Counted from the stretch's first letter, positions 24,501 through 32,400 are shown. The stretch: DNA of 64,000 nt from Monarcha castaneiventris obscurior (GCA_026261815.1 JAMPIT010000191.1:1-64000); one strand, 5' to 3'. The notes: a model not told the origin generated them from the sequence alone. Program-made: numbers and translations.

Positions 24501-25029
24501 AAGGATCCTGGGGTGGTTTTAGGGGGGATCCGGAGATCCCGATTTTGCTTGATTTTTTAAGGCAAAAAAACCCCAAATCCGTCAAATCCATAAAAACCCC
24601 AAAAACCCCCAAAACCCCAAATATTTTCAGCTCGATCCCACAGATTTTTTCCCCAAATCCGCGGCGATTTTGAGGGAAAATCCTCCCAAAAAAATAAAAC
24701 TCGCGGGGGGTTTCAGAGGGACGACAGCGAGAAAAGGAGGGGGGGGGTGGAGTTTTGGGGCGGAATTTTGAGGCGATTTTGGGGGATTTTGGGCAAATCG
24801 GAGGGTGGGGGGGGTAGAGGGGAGTCCTGGGGGTTTGGGGAATTGCCGAAATTGCCCAAAAATTTTAAAAATTCAACTCACCCACGATGATCCCGCAGGC
24901 GCTGAGGAGCCCGATCTCCTTCTTCAAGGCCACTCCTCCTCCTCCTCCTCCTCCTTCCTCTTCCTCCTCTTTTTCCCCTTTTTTTGGGGTTTTTTGGGGT
25001 TTCCCCCCATTTTTAGGGCCGGAATCCAT
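441..25029 (-). CDS. SLC7A8: SLC7A8 (LAT2) large neutral amino-acid transporter light chain, 3' part outside window
   Basis: Eight exons, read 25029 to 441, join in phase into 368 codons without a stop. Established family role: sodium-independent exchanger of neutral amino acids at the (basolateral) plasma membrane, disulfide-linked to SLC3A2/4F2hc. Seen: acidic, Lys- and Gly-rich N-terminus, GSGIF substrate motif at about residue 54-58, hydrophobic segments typical of the APC fold, Cys153 in LFPTC (equivalent of the heavy-chain-linking cysteine), and [10 protein letters not shown] and [14 protein letters not shown] blocks that match LAT2 better than the y+LAT1 paralogue SLC7A7. The human protein is about 535 aa, so roughly the last third, including the C-terminal tail, lies left of base 1. 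It is transcribed divergently from PABPN1. Its introns hold copies of its own exon edges. Matching to human was from memory, not by alignment software. Confidence 0.93.
542..645. promoter_or_regulatory. Cluster of five TGACGTCA (CRE) octamers
   Basis: Perfect CRE palindromes at 542, 554, 585, 607 and 638 plus the variant TGATGTCA at 626, all within 104 bp next to the exon 8 acceptor of SLC7A8. Known to bind CREB/ATF factors. Whether these sites act, or are just a short tandem duplication, cannot be told. Confidence 0.6.
650..2192. repeat. SLC7A8 intron 7 minisatellite
   Basis: G/A/T repeat of degenerate units such as GGGATTTTGAGTAAAATTCA. A/T runs recur about every 10-11 bp. No exon or mobile element recognised. 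Confidence 0.8.
2193..2296 (-). CDS. SLC7A8: SLC7A8 exon 7 (residues 302-336)
   Basis: Encodes [20 protein letters not shown] and [14 protein letters not shown], a LAT2 signature segment. SLC7A7 differs here, with a SCFGGLNAS-type sequence. Acceptor CCCCCCAG, donor GTGAGG, phases 0 in and 2 out. Confidence 0.95.
2297..3817. repeat. SLC7A8 intron 6, near-pure polypyrimidine block
   Basis: From about 2460 to 3800 the plus strand is almost only C and T in units like CCCCATTTTTT. It reads as a purine-only GGGGAAAAAATGG tract in the SLC7A8 transcript. The long Phe/Pro frame on the plus strand and Lys/Gly frames on the minus strand are repeat translations. Confidence 0.85.
3818..3941 (-). CDS. SLC7A8: SLC7A8 exon 6 (residues 260-301)
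   Basis: Encodes [20 protein letters not shown], then [20 protein letters not shown] and V. Matches LAT2 TM7 and the AMSPQE loop. Acceptor GGGCAG, donor GTGAGG, phases 2 in and 0 out. Two copies of its acceptor edge lie upstream in the intron at 4612 and 5390. Confidence 0.95.
4612..4651 (-). pseudogene. Copy of SLC7A8 exon 6 acceptor edge
   Basis: About 40 bp of exon 6 sequence with the GGGCAG acceptor and following intron edge. It would read [15 protein letters not shown] and runs into intron repeat. Not a complete exon: no matching donor or downstream coding sequence. Confidence 0.85.
5390..5430 (-). pseudogene. Second copy of SLC7A8 exon 6 acceptor edge
   Basis: Same boundaries as the copy at 4612, nearly identical to it, and again ending at an intact GGGCAG acceptor. 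The 780-bp spacing suggests a higher-order tandem duplication. Confidence 0.85.
5686..5714 (-). pseudogene. Copy 1 of SLC7A8 exon 5 donor edge
   Basis: 29 bp reading VTEELQDPH followed by a GTGCAG donor. Carries GAC (Asp) where the exon at 7173 carries GAG (Glu). Confidence 0.85.
5853..5881 (-). pseudogene. Copy 2 of SLC7A8 exon 5 donor edge
   Basis: 29 bp identical to copy 1 in its coding part (TEELQDPH), followed by GTGCGG, the same donor as the real exon. Confidence 0.85.
6370..6398 (-). pseudogene. Copy 3 of SLC7A8 exon 5 donor edge
   Basis: 29 bp, same TEELQDPH coding and GTGCGG donor, embedded in the CCCCAAAA repeat. Confidence 0.85.
6638..6666 (-). pseudogene. Copy 4 of SLC7A8 exon 5 donor edge
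   Basis: 29 bp, same coding and donor as copy 3. Intervals between copies are 167, 517, 268 and, to the true exon, 535 bp, consistent with a unit of roughly 170-270 bp duplicated unevenly. Confidence 0.85.
7173..7320 (-). CDS. SLC7A8: SLC7A8 exon 5 (residues 211-260)
   Basis: Encodes [40 protein letters not shown] and TEELQEPH. The middle is one residue shorter than human LAT2 and Ala-rich. The [13 protein letters not shown] block is conserved. Donor GTGCGG is non-consensus at +4/+5. Both ends of this exon were copied: the acceptor 79 bp into the upstream intron and the donor 29 bp four times into the downstream intron. Confidence 0.94.
7903..7981 (-). pseudogene. 79-bp copy of SLC7A8 exon 5 acceptor side
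   Basis: Reproduces exon 5 from its CCCCCAG acceptor for 79 bp (real exon 7242-7320) plus the adjoining intron edge. It differs from the exon at two bases, both synonymous (Glu and Phe codons), then joins the GATTTTTT repeat abruptly. Confidence 0.92.
9123..9178 (-). pseudogene. Decayed copy of SLC7A8 exon 5 acceptor side
   Basis: A GC-rich island in the repeat with recognisable pieces of the exon edge (GCAGCCG, GGAGGG, AGAAATG) followed by the same intron edge as the other copies. Too diverged to translate. Confidence 0.6.
12921..12999 (-). pseudogene. Second 79-bp copy of SLC7A8 exon 5 acceptor side
   Basis: Same 79-bp limits as the 7903 copy. Three codons differ from the exon (Glu, Leu, Gln) and all changes are synonymous. 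Acceptor CCCCCAG retained. Confidence 0.92.
13301..15349. repeat. SLC7A8 intron 4, donor-proximal C/T minisatellite
   Basis: Units of TTTTTGCCCAAAATCGCCG, CACCCCAAAATTCC and TCCCCATTTTCC, roughly 150-200 bp per higher-order unit. One unit at 14166 includes the exon 4 donor edge. Another near 14800 stops just short of the exon. Confidence 0.8.
14166..14219 (-). pseudogene. Copy of SLC7A8 exon 4 donor edge
   Basis: About 54 bp identical to the end of exon 4 ([18 protein letters not shown]) with its GTGAGA donor and first intron bases. Breaks off inside the exon and continues into unrelated C-rich sequence. Confidence 0.9.
15350..15475 (-). CDS. SLC7A8: SLC7A8 exon 4 (residues 169-211)
   Basis: Encodes [20 protein letters not shown], then [20 protein letters not shown] and [19 protein letters not shown] and FTAGKLLAL are near-identical to mammalian LAT2. 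Acceptor CAG at 15476-15478, donor GTGAGA. The donor-side 54 bp recur at 14166. Confidence 0.95.
15476..18084. repeat. SLC7A8 intron 3 minisatellites
   Basis: 15540-16540 is purine-rich (GGGGAAAAAAGGGG, GAGTTAAAA). 16540-18080 is TTTTTGGCCGTTTTTGG with units of about 170-190 bp, each containing a diverged copy of the exon 3 donor edge. No other gene seen. Confidence 0.8.
16627..17741 (-). pseudogene. Series of diverged SLC7A8 exon 3 donor-edge copies
   Basis: Copies near 16627, 16809, 16990, 17170, 17340, 17525 and 17704. The 17704-17741 copy is almost exact (QRLLAAACL with GTGAGTG donor) and the others are increasingly decayed, with CACTCACGG drifting to CCCTTATGG. A further decayed copy lies near 17890. 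Confidence 0.75.
18085..18236 (-). CDS. SLC7A8: SLC7A8 exon 3 (residues 118-169)
   Basis: Encodes [20 protein letters not shown], then [20 protein letters not shown] and QRLLAAACL. Contains Cys153, the expected disulfide partner of SLC3A2. Acceptor CAG, donor GTGAGT, phases 2 in and 1 out. Degenerate copies of both edges lie in the two flanking introns. Confidence 0.95.
18237..18930. repeat. SLC7A8 intron 2, acceptor-proximal CCCAAAAATCCC minisatellite
   Basis: Units of CCCAAAAATCCCAGAAAATC in tandem. The same family resumes at about 19320-19690 after the exon 3 copy, so the block plus exon edge was duplicated as a unit. Confidence 0.8.
19108..19155 (-). pseudogene. Copy of SLC7A8 exon 3 acceptor edge
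   Basis: 48 bp reading [15 protein letters not shown] with CCCCAG acceptor. Two non-synonymous changes relative to exon 3 (V to G, Y to F). About 60 bp of adjoining intron is also shared with the real exon 3 edge. Confidence 0.9.
20321..20359 (-). pseudogene. Copy 1 of SLC7A8 exon 2 donor edge
   Basis: 39 bp reading [13 protein letters not shown] with a GTGAGT donor. One Leu to Met change. Confidence 0.88.
20883..20918 (-). pseudogene. Copy 2 of SLC7A8 exon 2 donor edge
   Basis: 36 bp reading [12 protein letters not shown] with GTGAGT donor. The codon before it is changed from Tyr to Cys. Confidence 0.88.
21589..21624 (-). pseudogene. Copy 3 of SLC7A8 exon 2 donor edge
   Basis: Same as copy 2, including its Cys change and about 60 bp of identical intron edge. 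Copies 2 and 3 are therefore sisters. Confidence 0.88.
22297..22501 (-). CDS. SLC7A8: SLC7A8 exon 2 (residues 50-118)
   Basis: Begins after a CAG acceptor and encodes [20 protein letters not shown], then the TM2 stretch with [13 protein letters not shown], ending [11 protein letters not shown] before a GTGAGT donor. The unwound TM1 motif GSGIF is intact. Phase 1 in, phase 2 out, both matching neighbours. Its last 36-39 bp with the donor recur three times in the following intron. Confidence 0.95.
22502..24881. repeat. SLC7A8 intron 1, GGGGATTTGGGG minisatellite
   Basis: G/T-rich on the plus strand with dense short G runs (quadruplex-prone), C-rich in the transcript. From 24080 it becomes less repetitive. 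Holds one diverged exon 2 acceptor-edge copy. Confidence 0.8.
24128..24160 (-). pseudogene. Diverged copy of SLC7A8 exon 2 acceptor edge
   Basis: About 33 bp resembling the start of exon 2 (GGAA..., TTCGTGCC..) with an AG retained at the junction. Several substitutions. Match judged by eye. Confidence 0.65.
24882..25029 (-). CDS. SLC7A8: SLC7A8 exon 1 (start codon, residues 1-49)
   Basis: Reads [20 protein letters not shown], then five Glu and seven Gly, then [18 protein letters not shown]. The VALKKEIGL block fixes the frame, and the ATG at 25029-25027 is the nearest Met upstream in that frame. Its context has C at -3 and G at +4, so it is not a perfect Kozak site. No in-frame stop is seen for about 100 bp further upstream, so an earlier start cannot be excluded. 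It ends in phase 1 at a GTGAGT donor. The poly-Gly is encoded by a pure (GGA)7 run that is likely to vary in length. Confidence 0.82.
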
Positions 25030-25389
25030 CGGGAATTCTCCTTTTTTTGGGGCCGGGTTTGTGGGGTTTTTTTTGGGGTTTTTTTTGGGGTGGAAACAGC
25101 GGAAAACGGGGATTGAAAGGGTGGAAAAAATAAAGAAATAAAGGGGGAAAAAAGGGGGGATCCCGGGGATTTTGGGGGTTTTGGATTTTGCGGGTTTTTG
25201 GGGTTAAAAAGGGGGTTTTTGGGGTTTTTTTTGGGGGGGAGAGGAGGAGGAGGAAGGAGAAGAGAGAGAGGGAAGCCCCCGGGATCCTTGGGGGTGACCT
25301 TCGGCCTCGGCGGGATAACGGGGACGGACTTTGCCAGGAGGAGGAGGAGGAGGAGGAGGAGGAGGAGGAGGAGAAGAGGGGAGGAGAAA
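25030..25389. other. SLC7A8 5' flank / probable 5' UTR
   Basis: No conserved coding sequence. Contains TTTTTTGGGG runs and, at 25337-25385, a GGA/GAG trinucleotide run. No clear TATA box or transcription start could be picked. Confidence 0.4.
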
Positions 25390-25890
25390 ATTAAAATTAA
25401 AAAATAAATAAATAAATTAAATAAAAAAATTTTTAAAAAAAAATTCAAAAAGATTTATTAAACAGTTTTTAAAAAGTTAAAAAGAAAACGAAAAGGAAAT
25501 TTAAAAAAAATTAAAAAAGATTTATTAGACAACTTTTAAAAAGTCAAAAAGAAATTGAGAAGAAAATTTTAAAAAAATTTTAAAAAGATATTGAAAAAAT
25601 ATTGAAAAAATATGAAAAAAAATTTTTTAAAAGTTAAAAAAAAAATTTAAAAAAGTTAAAAAGACAATTAAAACAGTATAAAAAAAATACTAAGAAAAAA
25701 TTTCAAAAAAGATTAAAAAAATTGAAAAGACGACTAAAAAAAATTTAAAAAAAATTAAATAACTATCAAAAAAATTCTTTAAAAAGTTAAAAAAAATTTT
25801 AAAAAATTAAAAAGAAAATTAAAACAATATTTAAAAAATACTTTTAAAAAAAATTAAAAAAGATTTAAAAAATTTAAAAAAAAAATTAAA
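25390..25890. repeat. 500-bp A/T-only block
   Basis: Almost entirely A and T with sparse C/G, in loosely repeated units (AAAAAGATTTATTA at about 25447 and 25515). It contrasts sharply with the GC-rich surroundings. AATAAA words on the plus strand are a by-product of composition; no plus-strand gene ends here. Confidence 0.75.
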
Positions 25891-27720
25891 AAAAAAAAAG
25901 GGGGACCCCCAAAATGCCCCGAAATAAACCCAAAAGTGAAGCCGGAACACCAAAAAGGGAGGGGAAAAATCCTAAAAATGTGAGTTGGGATCCCTGGAAA
26001 GGAGGCAAAAATCCCCTAAAAGGGCCCCAAAAGTGACTCCAGGGATCCTAAAATCCCCAAAGTGACCCAAAATCCCTCGAAATGCCCCCAAAGTGCCCCA
26101 AAATCTCTCGAAATGCCCCCAAAGTGCCCCAAAATCCCTCGAAATGCCCCCAAAGTGACCCCAAATTCCCCCAAAGTGCCCCAAAATCCCTCAAAATGCC
26201 CCCAAAATGACCCCAGATGCCTCAGATTAACTCGAGACACCTCAAAAATTTCCTGAAATTGCTCAAAATCCCCACAAAATGCCTCAAAAGTGACCCCAGA
26301 GTTCCCCAAAGTGCCCCAAAATGACCCCAAAAATGACCCCAGAACTCCCAAAATCACTCAAAATGCCCCTAAACTGCCCCAAAAGTGCCCCCAGACCCCC
26401 CCAAAGTCCCCCAGAGCCCCCAAAACCCCTCCTAAAAGCCCCTAAATTGTCCAAAAAGCCTCAAATCGCCTCAGAAAATTCCCGAAGTCCCTCAGAGACT
26501 CCTCGGGTCTTGTCCTAGAAACCAAAATTCCCTCACAGGACCCCAAAATTCCCTCATGAAACCCCAAAATTCCCTCATGATCCCCACAAAATCTCCCTAA
26601 ACCGCCCCAAAATCCCTCAACAAACTCCGAATCCCCTCATGGACCCCTCGAATTTCCGCATAAACCCCAAAATCTCCTCATAAAACCCAAAATCTCCTCA
26701 TGAAACCCCAAAATCCCCTCATAAAACCCAAAACTCCCCTCAGAAACCCCAAAATCTCCTCATAAAACCCAAAACTCCCCTCATAAAACCTAAAACTCCC
26801 TCATGAAACCCCAAAATCCCCTCAGAAACCCAAAACTCCCTCAGGAAACCCAAAACTCCTTCATTAAACCCCAAAACTCCCTCATGAAACCCCAAAATCC
26901 CCTCAGAAACCCAAAACTCCCTCATGAAACCCCAAAATCTCCTCATAAAACCCCAAAACTCCTTCATTAAACCCCAAAATCTTCTCATGAAACTCCAAAA
27001 CTCCCTCATTAAACCCCAAAATCTCCTCATGAAACCCCAAAATCTCCTCATGAAACCCCGAAACTCCTTCATTAAACCCAAAACTCCCTCATGAGACTCC
27101 AAAATCCCCTCATGAAACCCCGAAACCCCCTCAGAAACCCAAAATCCCCTCATAAAACCTAAAACTCCCTCATGAAAACCCAAAACTCCCCTCAGAAACC
27201 CCAGAATTTCCCTCAGAAACCCAAAACTCCCTCATGAAAACCCAAAATCCTCTCAGAAACCCCAAAATCCCCTCAGAAACCCCAGAATTTCCCTCATAAA
27301 ACCCAAAACTCCCCTCATAAAACCTAAAACTCTCTCATGAAACCCCAAAATCCCCTCATGAAGCCCCAAAATCCCTTATGAAACCCCAAAATCTCCTCAT
27401 AAAACCCCAAAAACTCCCTCATAAACCCCAAAATCCCCTCATAAAACCCAAAACTCCCTCATGAAACCCCGAAACTCCCTCATGAAACCCCAAAATCCCC
27501 TCAGAAACCCAAAACTCCCTCACGAAACTCAAAATCTCCTCATAAAAACCCAAAACTCCCCTCATGAAACTCCAAAATCCCCCCATGGAACCCCAAAATC
27601 CACCTAAAAAAAATCCCCCCCTCACAAAACTCCCCACAGGCCTCCCCAAAATCTCCCCCCCAAAATTCCCCAAAATCCCCCAAATTTCCCCCAGAAACCC
27701 CTCCAACCTCAGCCCCCGCA
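25891..27720. repeat. Intergenic C/A minisatellite
   Basis: 25900-26520 has CCCCAAAATGCCCC units. 26520-27560 is CTCATGAAACCCCAAAAT and CTCAGAAACCCAAAACTCC units of about 20 bp. No gene. HOMEZ, PPP1R3E or BCL2L2, which lie between these two genes in mammals, were not found here. Confidence 0.75.
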
Positions 27721-27867
27721 CCCTCCCCTCCCCCGCGGACCCCGAACCGCCGTTTTTTACCCCAAATTTCCCCTTTTTTCCCTCAAAATTCCCTCCTGCC
27801 CCCCCCCTTTCCCCTCAGAGGTTTCCCGCCACTTTCCCCTCAGCGCTGGCTCCGCCCCCTCAGCCGT

Positions 27868-28108
27868 GGCCACGCCCCCCGTTGATTCCAATGGGGATAA
27901 AGCCACGCCCCTTCCACCAAAACCACGCCCCTCACATTGAACCCCATTCCTTTAGGCCACGCCCTCTCATTAAGCCACGCCCCTTTATTCCTAATAAGGC
28001 GATTCCCGCCTAAACTTCAAGCCACGCCCCCTTTTCTCCCCTCAGGGCTCAGACCACGCCCCCTCCCCAAAAAGCCCCGCCCCCTTTGGCCACGCCCCTT
28101 TCCCCTCA
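27868..28108. promoter_or_regulatory. Cluster of CCACGCCC (KLF/SP-type) motifs
   Basis: About eight CCACGCCC sites within 240 bp, for example at 27868, 27902, 27921, 27957, 27974, 28021, 28052 and 28090. The sequence is typical of KLF/SP binding. May belong to either divergent gene. Confidence 0.5.
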
Positions 28109-28133
28109 CGCGTCCCCCCCTCCCCCCACCGCA

Positions 28134-28560
28134 ATTAACGCCCCATTAATTGCCCCCCGTTGGCGTTAATGGCTCACTAATTAACCCGCCCCGGCGGTGA
28201 TTAGCGAGTTGTTAATTAACTCCCTGAGGGAAGTGGGGGGGGGCGAGTCTTAAAGGGGCCGCGGCCGTTTTTGATGAACCCCTTGCTTTAATCGATGCTT
28301 TGCTCTCTAATTAAAGCGCCCCGCGATTAATATCCCAATTAAGGGGTTAATTAATAACCCCCCCGCAGAGAAATCAGCCCGCTGCTCAATTAATTGCGTG
28401 CTAATTAACCCCGTCCGCGCGCTAATTAACGCCCGAATTAATCCGTCCCCCCCTCGCGCGCAGCGCCCCCCAACACTCGTTCGGCCCCGCTCCCCCTCTT
28501 AATTAATTTATTCAAGCTTTAATTAGCATAATTAAGCGTCGCTTATTAATTAAAGAACTC
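28134..28560. promoter_or_regulatory. Dense TAATTA / TTAATTAA cluster
   Basis: About 20 ATTA-type core words (CTAATTAA, TTAATTAA, CAATTAA) spread over 430 bp of otherwise GC-rich sequence upstream of the PABPN1 promoter. TAATTA is the classic homeodomain core. Confidence 0.5.
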
Positions 28561-28599
28561 GGCGAAAAGCGGCGGAGGCGCCTTTAAGGCTCGGCCCCT

Positions 28600-29064
28600 C
28601 CCCCCGCGCCTTCCTATTGGTCGGCTCCGCTGTAGCCCCGCCCTCCTCATCGCCGATTGGCTGCAGCTTAAACGAATTCCGCCCTTACGCGCGCCGCTAT
28701 TGGTCGTCGTCTCGTGACCGTTGTAACGCGCGTTCCTATTGGTTAGCGGCCGTCAAGCCACGCCCCAAGCCTGGCGCCGTTAGCCGCCCCTTTGCCGCTT
28801 ACGAGCGCTGCCATTGGCTGCCGCTCTTCCCGCCTCCCGCCGCTCCGCCGCTCCTATTGGCTGTCCCCTTTTTGTCCCGCCTTCCTTCAATCTGATTGGT
28901 CCGTACAGCCTCAAGCCGCGGCGTTTCTATTGGTTCATAAACCTGTTCGTCAGAACATCTGTTAGGTGATTGGTTAGCATCGATCTTGTCCCGCCCACGA
29001 AGCCCCGCGGCGCCCTCCGATTGGCCGCCCCCTCACGTTCCCCACACGGCGCGGGCGGGAGGCC
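28600..29064 (+). promoter_or_regulatory. PABPN1 promoter and 5' UTR with ten ATTGG (inverted CCAAT) boxes
   Basis: CpG-rich. ATTGG at 28616, 28656, 28699, 28738, 28813, 28856, 28895, 28929, 28969 and 29020. Most intervals are 39-43 bp, with one gap of 75. NF-Y binds CCAAT. No TATA box. The transcription start is not resolved; it probably lies in the last 100 bp. Confidence 0.75.
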
Positions 29065-29445
29065 ATGGCGGCCATGGCGGCGGCGGCCGGAGGAGCCGCG
29101 GCCGGCACCGGGGCGGGCCCGGGGGGTCCCGGAGGGGCCGGGGACCCTTCCCCGCCTTACGGCAACGGCTTGGGGGCGGCGGCGGGGCCGGAGGAGGCGG
29201 CGCTGGGCGAAGCGGGGAGCCGGGGCCGGGGCGGGAGCGGCCGCGGAGGGGCCGGGGGAGGGTCGGGAGGGGCGGCGGGGGGAATCGGGGCCGGGGCCGG
29301 AGCCGGAGCCGCCGGAGCCGCCGCTGCCGCCGCCGCTGCCGCTTCCTCGGCGCCGGGGCCGCCTCACGAAGGCGCTGGCGAGGAGCTGGAGGAGGAAGCG
29401 GGGCTGGGGGAAGGGGAGGCGGGAGAAGCCGCCATTGAGGACCCG
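29065..29445 (+). CDS. PABPN1: PABPN1 exon 1 (residues 1-127)
   Basis: Starts [22 protein letters not shown]-rich code for Gly/Ala, with a nine-alanine run at residues 85-93 (mixed GCC/GCT codons), and ends EAAIEDP, matching human GAIEDP. Donor GTGAGT, phase 0. The human OPMD alanine tract at the very N-terminus is represented here only by short interrupted Ala runs. Confidence 0.93.
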
Positions 29446-32400
29446 GTGAGTGAGGGCAGGGGGGGAGAGGGAAAAAGGGCGGGAAAGTGAAGGGGGGGAA
29501 AGGGGTAAAAGTGGGGATTTGTGGGGAAAAAGGGGAGAAAAGGGGATAAAAGGGGATAAAAGTGGGAATTTGTGGGGGAAAAGGGGATAAAAGAGGGAAT
29601 TTGGGGGATTAAAAAGGGGACTTGAGGGGGAAAAAGGGAATAGAAGTGGGAATTTGAGGGATAAAAGTGGGAATTTGTGAGGGAAAAGGGGATGAAAGAG
29701 AATTTGAGGGATAAAAGGGAGTTAAAAGAGGAAATTGGTGGGGGGGAAGGGGATAAAAGAGGGAATTTGAGGAGAAAAAGGGGATAAAAAGGGAATTTCA
29801 GGAATAAAAGGGGGAGTCTGAGGGAGGAAAGTGGGAATTTGTGGGGAAAAAGGGGGTAAAAGTGGGGATTTGAGGGAAAAAGGGGAGTAAAAAGGGGATA
29901 GAAGTGGGAATTTGTGGGGGAATTTTGGGGAAAAAAGGGATAAAAGAGGGAATTTGAGGGAGGAAAGTGGGAATTTGAGGGGAAAGGGGAGAAAAATGGG
30001 ATAAAAGGGGACAAAAGTGGGAATTTGAGGGGGAATTTTGGGGAAAAATGGGATAAAAGAGGGAATTTGTGGGGGAAAAGGGGATAAAAGAGAATTTGAG
30101 GGATAAAAGGGAGTTAAAAGAGGGAATTTGTGGAATAAAAGGGGAGTTGTGAGCGAGGAAAGTGGGAATTTGAGGGGGAATTTTGGGGAAAAAGGAGGTT
30201 AAAAAGGGAATTTGAGGAATAAAAGAGAACTTGAGGGTTAAAAGGGGAGTTGTGAGGGATAAAAGTGGGAATTTGATGGACAAAAGGGGGGAAAAACGGG
30301 ATAAAAGAGTGAATTTGAATACTTTAATTTAAACATTTCCCCATTTTCAGCTGGATTTCGATGCTCCTGGGTTGAATTTTGGGGATTCTAGGTTGGATTT
30401 TTTGGGGGTTTTTTTGTGGACCCCGGGTGGGATTTGGATCCTGGGATTTTGGGATCCTGAGTGGGATTTTGGGGTGAATAAATGGATTTTGGGGTGAATA
30501 AATGGATTTTGGGGGTTTTTTTTTGGGGTTTTTAGGAGCTGGAGGCCATCAAGGCCCGGGTGAGGGAGATGGAGGAGGAGGCAGAAAAGCTCAAAGAGCT
30601 CCAGAACGAGGTGGAAAAACAGATGAACATGAGCCCCCCGCCGGGCAACGGTGAGAAAAAACCCCAAAAACGCCCCAAAATCGCCCCAAAACCACCCCAG
30701 AAACCCCCAGGAACCCCAAAAACAGCCCCAGGACGCCCAGAAATGCAAAAAAATGGCTTTAAAATGTCCCAAAATCCTGAAAAACGGCCCCAAAATCCTG
30801 AAAAACGGCCCCAAAATTGTTTAAAAACGGCCCCAAAATGGTTAAAAACAGCCCCAAAATCTTGGGAAATTGCTTTTAGAAATCTCAAAATTCTCAAATC
30901 CCCCCAAAATCTTCTCAAATCCCCCCCAAAAAAGCCCCAAAATCCTCAGAATTCCCCCCAAAATTCTAGGAGAAGTCCCCAAAATCTCAGGAATTCCCCT
31001 CAAATCCTCCCCCCAAATCCCCTCAAAATCCCCTCAAAATTGTCCCAAATCTTCCCAAATTTCTTCAAATCCCCCAAAAAGCCCCAAAATCCCCAGAATT
31101 TCCCCCAAAACCCCAGGAATTCCCCTCAAATCCTTCCCTAAAACACCACCAAGATCTCCTCAAAATTTCGTCAAAACCTCCTCAAATCACCCCCAAAATC
31201 TCCTTAAATCCCCCCAAAATTTTCCCAAATCCCCCCAAAATCTTCTTAAATCCTCTCAAACCCCCCAAAAAGCCCCAAAATCCCCAGAATTTCCCCCAAA
31301 ATCCCAGAAAAAGTCCCCCAAAATCCCAGGAATTCCTCTGAAATTGTCCCCCAAAATCCCCTCAAAATCTTCTCAAATCCCTTGAAAACTGCCCCAAAAT
31401 CTCTTCAAAACCCCCCAAAATCTTTTCGAATCTCCTCAAAATCTTCCCAAATTTCCTCAAACCCCCCAAAAAGCCCCAAAATCCCCCGAATTCACCCCAA
31501 AACCTCAGGAATTCCCCTCAAATCCTCCCCCAAAATCCCTTCGAGAAATCCCCTCAATTCCCCCCCAAAATCTCCTTAAATCCCCCCAAAACTTCCCCAA
31601 ATCCCCTCAAATCCCCTCAAAATCCCCTCAAATCCTCTCAAACCCCCCAAAAAGCCCCAAAATCCCCCGAATTCACCCCAAAACCCCTTTGTTTTGCAGC
31701 CGGCCCGGTGATCATGTCCCTGGAGGAGAAAATGGAGGCCGACGCTCGCTCCATCTACGTGGGCAACGTACGGGTCCCCAAAAACCCCCAAAAACCCCCC
31801 AAAAAAAATCCGAAAAAATCCCAAAAAATTCCCAAAAATCCCCAAAACCCTCTAAATCACCCCAAAATTTTTTTGGGATTTTTTTTTAGGTGGATTACGG
31901 AGCTACGGCCGAGGAATTGGAGGCTCATTTCCACGGCTGCGGCTCCGTCAATCGCGTGACGATTTTGTGTGACAAATACAGCGGCCACCCCAAGGGGTAA
32001 TTATGCTAATTAATGCTAATTTATGCTAATTAGCGCCAATTGGGGAAAAAATCGGGGCTTTTTGGGGGGGTTTGGGGGGATTTTGGGTGGTTTTGAAGAG
32101 ATTTTGGGGCAGTTTTCGGGACGATTTTGTGTGACAAATGCAGCGGCCACCCCAAGGGGTAATGCTAATTAATTATGCTAATTTAGGCTAATTTATGCTA
32201 ATTAGCGCCAATTGGGAGACATCAGGGAACAGAGCAAGGGATAATCAGATTTTTTGGGGGGGAATTTGGGGGAAAATTGAAGGAAAAACGGCTAAAAATC
32301 GAGGAAGGACGTGAAAATAAAAAACAAAAAATTGGGGAAAAATCAAGAAAAATTGGGGAAAAATCGAGAAAAATTGAAAAAAATCAAGAAAAATTGGGGA

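Noticed and set aside
441..25029. SLC7A7 (y+LAT1) or SLC7A5 as alternative identity
   Set aside because: [24 protein letters not shown] and [20 protein letters not shown] match LAT2; y+LAT1 has different residues at the same places, and the neighbour PABPN1 fits SLC7A8.
25402..25432. AATAAA words as the end of a plus-strand gene
   Set aside because: They lie in an A/T-only block and no exon precedes them on that strand.
25030..29064. BCL2L2, HOMEZ or PPP1R3E in the spacer
   Set aside because: No BH-domain, homeodomain or phosphatase-subunit sequence in any frame; only repeats and promoter motifs.
28970..29449. Arg/Pro-rich frames overlapping PABPN1 exon 1 on both strands
   Set aside because: GC-rich shadow frames; the frame from 29065 alone joins to the conserved coiled-coil exon in phase.
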